A DNA stretch of 64,000 nt from an uncultured Endozoicomonas sp. GTDB taxonomy: Bacteria > Pseudomonadota > Gammaproteobacteria > Pseudomonadales > Endozoicomonadaceae. The DNA lies in assembly GCF_947495845.1 (NCBI RefSeq), contig NZ_CANMAO010000004.1, positions 208,657-272,656 on the forward strand. Direction: 5' to 3'. The notes below the pieces were generated by a model that saw nothing but the letters and a program-made list of their open reading frames with translations, did not search any database and was not told where the DNA came from. Below are positions 59,903 through 64,000 of this stretch, piece after piece (position 1 is the first letter of the stretch; each line of letters begins with the position of its first letter). The translations under genes and the position numbers were made by a program.

Positions 59903-61834
59903 TTAAAACGTCGCTTCAGCAGCTAACCAGTAACGGCGGCCATCTTCCACATAACCAAACTCTTCTTCGGTCGTCTGCTTATCAAACAGGTTGTAGACAC
60001 CAGCCATTAATTTCGTGCTTTTTGTCACTTGCCAGTTGGCACCGAAATCGACATAGGTAACAGAAGGCGACAGAGTTCGTGTACTACTGCTGGAAATATT
60101 GTCTTTTTCTTCACTTTGGTAGTTTATACGCAACCATGAATTGACGTCGTCTTTCACCGCCCAGTCACCATTGAGAGACACAACATGTTCAGGTGCCTGC
60201 ACAACGGGCAAGCCATCATCTGCATCGCTGGTATTTTTCTTACTGCGTGTGTAAGTGTAGGTGGCGCCCACATTAATCTGCGCGGTCACTTTTTTTACCA
60301 CCGATGCTTCGGTGCCGTAGCTCGTGGCATCATCAATGTTGACATACGTTCGGTCGCAGCTTCTGCTTAAGCAGGTCGGGTCCAGATTGACACTTTCAAT
60401 CTTGTCTTTGAAGTCACTATGGAACACCGTGATATTGGCGGACAAATCACGACCATTGGCAAAATACAGCCCAAGTTCTTTATTCACTGATGTTTCTGGT
60501 GTTAAGTCGGAATTACCGTACACCTCACACCAGCCTCCACAGCTTTCCTGAATCCAGTCACTGTCCATTTCAGTCAAACTTGGGGCGCGATAACCTGTCG
60601 AAACGCCCCCTTTCAGCGTCCAATCCTGATGCATTGACCACACACCGTACACTCGTGGGCTCCAATGACCGTCAAAGGTATCGTTCTGGTCATAACGTGC
60701 ACCTAACGTTAAGGCAAACGTATCGGTGAGATACCACTCGTCTTCAGCAAACAGTGCCCACTGATCATTTTTTGAAGACAGCCCTTGCTTCTTATCATCT
60801 AACGCTTTTTGCTCAAATGATGCACCCACCGTCAGATGGTGTTCATCAAAGAAGATGCCCCATTGGGTATTGAAAAGATCATTCACCACTTCCTTGTCAG
60901 CGCCTTTATTCTCAACAGTTTCACGGCTTACATAGGAGGAACCCGTTCCCCAGTCGTAATTGCCTGAATGGGAAAGACCAATGGAGTGACGATTATACTG
61001 ACGCTCCGCCACTTGAGAGTTTCGTATTACCGATTTGCCCAACGTGGTGACACGCTCTTGATCATGCTGGGTAAACTCTAATGAAAAGGTGTCTGTCTTT
61101 GTGGGGGTCAGATACACAGACCCGCGATAACTGTCCAACGTCTTTCCTGCGTAACCGCCTTCAATATCGTCTTCCGCTCTTTCTTGATACAAGCCTGAAA
61201 ACGATGCACTCAACAGACCGTCCACCAGCGGACCCGCTAAATATAACTGGCCTTGATAACCATTACCTGAATCGGAGTTTTCCTGCAGCGTGGTTTCAAC
61301 GCGCAGGCTGCCCTGCCATTGCTGATAGTCTTTGCGTGTGATGATGTTGATCACCCCGCCTAACGCATCAGAGCCGTATAGCGTAGACATTGGTCCGCGA
61401 ACCACTTCGATTCGCTCGATGGCGTTCAATGGTGGCAACCAATCTTGCTCAGTAAACGTACTGCCATTGGTTTCAGTTTCTCGTCCTGACTGCTTACGGC
61501 CATCCACTAAAATGGCGGTATACTCTGCCGGCATACCCCGAATAGAAATATCCGTCCCATCACCACCACCGGTCACGGTCACACCGGGCATATCGGTCAA
61601 TGCGTCCGTTAAATCCTGGTAAGCGCGAGTGTCTAATTGCTCGCGGGTCATCACACTGATAGTGGCTGGAGCAGCAGTGAGCTGTTGCTCATAACCTGCC
61701 GCTGTCACGACCACAGCCTCCATCATTGTCGTGGTACCTACCTCTGCAGCGTCATTCGCGACGCCCATCATCGGTACAGTGATACAAGCGGAAGCAATCG
61801 ATCGGGCAAGCTGAGAACGAGAAAGTAGCGACAT
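59903..61834 (-). CDS. TonB-dependent outer-membrane receptor
   Basis: 643 residues with signal peptide (to about 26), TonB-box-like EAVVVTAAG (about 39-47), plug domain (about 55-170: LTDALTDMPGVTVTGGGDGT, RIEVVRGPMSTLYGSDALGG) and a 22-strand barrel ending YWLAAEATF with terminal Phe. The FepA/CirA-like group mostly imports catecholate siderophores. A LysR-type gene lies upstream in the same direction. Confidence 0.94.
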   Translation of the reverse strand: MSLLSRSQLARSIASACITVPMMGVANDAAEVGTTTMMEAVVVTAAGYEQQLTAAPATISVMTREQLDTRAYQDLTDALTDMPGVTVTGGGDGTDISIRGMPAEYTAILVDGRKQSGRETETNGSTFTEQDWLPPLNAIERIEVVRGPMSTLYGSDALGGVINIITRKDYQQWQGSLRVETTLQENSDSGNGYQGQLYLAGPLVDGLLSASFSGLYQERAEDDIEGGYAGKTLDSYRGSVYLTPTKTDTFSLEFTQHDQERVTTLGKSVIRNSQVAERQYNRHSIGLSHSGNYDWGTGSSYVSRETVENKGADKEVVNDLFNTQWGIFFDEHHLTVGASFEQKALDDKKQGLSSKNDQWALFAEDEWYLTDTFALTLGARYDQNDTFDGHWSPRVYGVWSMHQDWTLKGGVSTGYRAPSLTEMDSDWIQESCGGWCEVYGNSDLTPETSVNKELGLYFANGRDLSANITVFHSDFKDKIESVNLDPTCLSRSCDRTYVNIDDATSYGTEASVVKKVTAQINVGATYTYTRSKKNTSDADDGLPVVQAPEHVVSLNGDWAVKDDVNSWLRINYQSEEKDNISSSSTRTLSPSVTYVDFGANWQVTKSTKLMAGVYNLFDKQTTEEEFGYVEDGRRYWLAAEATF

Positions 61835-61914
61835 AGTGGCTCTAATTAAGATTTAATTGCATTTAATAATGGTTCGCAATTAAGCCTGTTAACCCTGTCA
61901 GTGACAAGTAAATC

Positions 61915-61936
61915 GATATCACAGGTTTAGAATATC
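61915..61936. promoter_or_regulatory. candidate LysR-type operator
   Basis: GATAT cacaggtttaga ATATC, an interrupted dyad close to the T-N11-A form bound by LysR proteins, 81 bp upstream of the receptor gene and just downstream of the LysR gene. Confidence 0.4.
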
Positions 61937-61976
61937 ACTATCCTGAAAATGCATAATGGTCACGACACATTGCTAC

Positions 61977-62915
61977 TCATGCAAGGATGTCTTCGCCAAC
62001 ATACAGCGCTTTGAAAATCCCCCGGACCCACTCACACATTGGGTCATCATTAAAGCGTTTGTGCCAGTATAAATAGACCTCCTGAAAATCAAGCTGCAAC
62101 TCTTGAGGGACTTCTCTCACAATCAATCGTGAGTCTTGGCAAGCGGCCTCTGCAAAGGGGGTGGGCAAATGAAAAATGATGTCAGTTTCAGCAGCAATGC
62201 TGGGTGCTGAGCTGAAGTTGTTTAACAAAATGGGGGCAGAAAGGCGTCTTGTCTTATTGGCTAACCCAAGATTTTTATACATGTGTTCAAAAGATAGTTT
62301 TGTCTCCCCTTGCAAAGAGATCTGACCAAAGTCGTAAGCCGACAGTTTTTTGGGTGTCAGCGTTTGGTTGGCGAGCGGGTGATCACGATTCATCAGTAAA
62401 CGAAATGTTCGTTTGGCTACCACCATACGATAAATGTTTTGTTCAGAGCTCGGAGGCTGATGTGAAGATAGCGCAAAATGCACATCGCCGGAGACCAGCG
62501 CATCAAAGTGTCGTTTAGGGGTTGAGTCCAAACTGATGGTCAGCCTAGGGGCTTGCCGCCGGATCTTTGCAATGACTTTCGGCATGAGGGTGTTGATTTG
62601 GGGTAACAGCCCATAAATTTTAACCGTGCTACTGACAATACCGGGGTCAAAGGATTGCTTATGGGCCAACTTTTCCAGGCTGGTAATGACATTGTTTATG
62701 TCATGTTTTACGGATTCCGCCTTCGGAGTGAGTTCATAACCATACTTCTTACGAACCAATAACTCATCATCAAAAAACACGCGCATTTTCTGTAATGCAC
62801 GGCTGACTCCCGACTGGCTCATATTTAAAGCCATCGCCGTATTCGAAACGTGTTTTTCTTCCAAAAGGTGCTTTAAGACAAACAGTAGATTCAAATCAAT
62901 TTGCGATAAATTCAT
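61977..62915 (-). CDS. LysR-family transcriptional regulator
   Basis: 312 residues. N-terminal HTH: LNLLFVLKHLLEEKHVSNTA followed by MALNMSQSGVSRALQKMRVF. Effector domain follows. Starts at ATG 62915 and is directed toward the TonB-dependent receptor 142 bp away, a LysR-receptor pairing; the inducer is unknown. Confidence 0.93.
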   Translation of the reverse strand: MNLSQIDLNLLFVLKHLLEEKHVSNTAMALNMSQSGVSRALQKMRVFFDDELLVRKKYGYELTPKAESVKHDINNVITSLEKLAHKQSFDPGIVSSTVKIYGLLPQINTLMPKVIAKIRRQAPRLTISLDSTPKRHFDALVSGDVHFALSSHQPPSSEQNIYRMVVAKRTFRLLMNRDHPLANQTLTPKKLSAYDFGQISLQGETKLSFEHMYKNLGLANKTRRLSAPILLNNFSSAPSIAAETDIIFHLPTPFAEAACQDSRLIVREVPQELQLDFQEVYLYWHKRFNDDPMCEWVRGIFKALYVGEDILA

Positions 62916-63043
62916 GCTGGGAGTCTCATTTAACGACTCGAGCTATCATACACAAGCTGTACCCTGATCATGAAAATATTAAGAACCCAATCTCCAGTCT
63001 TGAACGACAGAGTACAGATAATAAAATTTAGTCTCAATTTCGC

Positions 63044-63073
63044 TTCGACACTTTTTCGACACTTTTTCGACAC
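63044..63073. repeat. 11-bp direct repeats left of the att-like core
   Basis: TTCGACACTTT occurs in close tandem (about three units, last degenerate). A similar pair (TTTTTGGACAC, twice) lies right of the core at 63267-63293. Such short direct repeats resemble integrase arm-type sites. Confidence 0.5.
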
Positions 63074-63102
63074 CCCTCACTTTTAGTGGAATTTCAGACA
63101 AG

Positions 63103-63138
63103 AAAAAACCCTGTAAATCAGTGACTTACAGGGTTTTT
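63103..63138 (-). terminator. terminator downstream of the tmRNA-like 3' end
   Basis: AAACCCTGTAA / TTACAGGGTTT with T-runs on both sides. On the minus strand it follows the CCA-ending fragment within a few bases, as a tRNA/tmRNA terminator would. Confidence 0.85.
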
Positions 63139-63141
63139 GAT

Positions 63142-63166
63142 TGGTGGAGACGGCGGGATTTGAACC
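63142..63166 (-). other. tmRNA/tRNA 3'-end fragment, probable att site
   Basis: The minus strand reads GGGTTCAAATCCCGCCGTCTCCACCA as two overlapping pieces (GGGTTCAAATCCCGCC, CGTCTCCACCA): T-loop, acceptor strand and encoded CCA. It most resembles the 3' end of ssrA (tmRNA). No rest of a tRNA or tmRNA lies to the right, so it looks like a displaced 3' end left by integration. Confidence 0.6.
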
Positions 63167-63186
63167 CTGATATCACTTCAGGGTTC
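63162..63186 (+). terminator. hairpin overlapping the att-like site
   Basis: GAACCCTGA tatcact TCAGGGTTC followed by TTCTTATTTTT. It differs from the 58152 hairpin at only a few positions and forms the boundary with the sequence to the right. Confidence 0.55.
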
Positions 63187-63374
63187 TTCTTATTTTTCAG
63201 TAGGTTAGAGATAAACCAAAACTACAAAACAGCCGTTTTTACGCAATTTTACGCTGTTTCCCGCTATTTTTTGGACACTTTTTGGACACTTGGATTGGAA
63301 GGTATAACCATGAGGATACTCGAAACATGGCAGCATTTTTGTTGCATTGAAAATATTAATCATAAAGGCAACCG

Positions 63375-63409
63375 ATGATGTCGTATGATGTCGTACAAGG
63401 CGACATCAT
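63375..63409. promoter_or_regulatory. candidate operator of the Xre-type gene
   Basis: ATGATGTCG occurs twice in direct orientation (63375, 63385) and once inverted (CGACATCAT, 63401-63409), 45 bp before the regulator's start. Such dyads are common autoregulatory sites of Xre proteins. Confidence 0.55.
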
Positions 63410-63453
63410 TATATTTTACTGTGTCCATTCCTATAAAACATCAGGATAAAGTA

Positions 63454-63939
63454 ATGCCTCAGCAAACCTGTACGATATCTCCTATCATGCTTACTCACTA
63501 CAGAGATAAGGCAAATTTCACCCAGCAACAACTGGCAGACAAGGTTCATCTTTCGCTTCGGCAATATCAGCGAATAGAAAAAGGTGGCCTAACTAGCCCA
63601 CAGACATTGAAAAGACTAGCTTCAATCTTTGCAGTAACAACCGAAACGCTAAGTAAGCTACCTGACCATGTAGAGTCTGAATGGTTCATAATTGATCCAA
63701 ATGGTAATGGATCATTAGAAAAATCATATTTGAAAGCACTTGACGAAATAAAAGCGTGTGCAGATAAAATTTTTTCTCTCTACCCTGAAAACTGTCATGT
63801 AGAAATTCATTTTGATAACTCTGATCCTAGTTGCAAAAAAATAACCGTAAGATATCCCCTTGATGACACTAATTTTGTCTGGAAATTCTACGCAGCAAGA
63901 TTCTCCCAAGAAACGGGCATCTTCAGCCACTCCCGATGA
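63454..63939 (+). CDS. Xre-family helix-turn-helix regulator
   Basis: 161 residues from ATG 63454 (AGGA 8 bp upstream; the frame is open to 63385). The N-terminal HTH_3 domain (about 12-65) reads LTHYRDKANFTQQQLADKVH then LSLRQYQRIEKGGLTSPQTL. The C-terminal half (about 70-161) is unrecognised. It is AT-rich and lies just inside a probable integrated element, where such proteins often control lysogeny, conjugation or toxin functions. Confidence 0.85.
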   Translation: MPQQTCTISPIMLTHYRDKANFTQQQLADKVHLSLRQYQRIEKGGLTSPQTLKRLASIFAVTTETLSKLPDHVESEWFIIDPNGNGSLEKSYLKALDEIKACADKIFSLYPENCHVEIHFDNSDPSCKKITVRYPLDDTNFVWKFYAARFSQETGIFSHSR

Positions 63940-64000
63940 ATATGCGACACAATCCATTATCAGAAAATTGTCGTAAGCACTATTTGATAGAACAATGAAA

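Noticed and set aside
63121..63378. 85-codon frame starting at the att-like site
   Set aside because: Its WWRRRDLNP beginning is the usual artefact of translating a tRNA-type 3' end.

Overview
The window is gammaproteobacterial chromosome. It mixes Pseudomonas-like gene order (nusB-thiL-pgpA, waaG-waaP plus an InaA-type kinase, carA-carB downstream of dapB) with many short inverted-repeat elements, a secreted PI-specific phospholipase C and Fur-type sites. The overall flavour is an Oceanospirillales/Endozoicomonas-like, possibly host-associated bacterium. That placement is inference from gene content only.

Layout. 0-4.6 kb (minus strand): carB (5' part only), carA with a candidate pyrimidine-type attenuator, and dapB. 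4.9-5.7 kb: a decayed ISKra4-family transposase. 6.1-8.8 kb: an AT-rich orphan protein of about 860 residues with hydrophobic segments and a broken tail. 8.8-20.5 kb: a catabolic block on the minus strand (class I glutamine amidotransferase, Fe-type alcohol dehydrogenase, aldehyde dehydrogenase, glutamine-synthetase-like ligase, ethanolamine-type permease, LysR regulator), with a divergent PotABCD-like ABC importer. Together these enzymes fit a gamma-glutamylated route for ethanolamine (glutamylation, oxidation of alcohol to aldehyde to acid, then hydrolysis of the glutamyl amide). 20.9-24.8 kb: sstT, an alpha/beta hydrolase, a Fur-boxed HugZ/HutZ heme protein and a frameshifted exported protein. 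25-34.6 kb: riboflavin, thiamine and isoprenoid genes (ribD, ribBA, nusB, thiL, pgpA, an aspartic protease, ribA; then dxs, ispA, xseB on the opposite strand). 34.8-44.4 kb: AgcS symporter, membrane methyltransferase, ProQ-like protein, LtaS-type sulfatase, and LPS-core genes waaG, waaP and a tandem-kinase protein. 44.3-52.3 kb: arginine/ornithine-type aminotransferase, M20 hydrolase, DUF1338 protein, CBS protein, Fur-boxed DUF2061, a tandem PTPS-like protein, bioA and a lone divergent ribH. 52.4-62.9 kb: DAACS symporter, MBL hydrolase, OmpA-like lipoprotein, PI-PLC, OmpK/Tsx porin, YgjP-like protease, esterase, and a TonB-dependent receptor with a LysR gene. 63-64 kb: a tmRNA-like 3'-end fragment flanked by direct repeats, then an Xre-type regulator, which looks like the edge of an integrated element.

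At least four kinds of short repeat are scattered through the intergenic spaces, several directly abutting or supplying stop codons. No rRNA operon, complete tRNA, CRISPR array or intact insertion sequence was seen.
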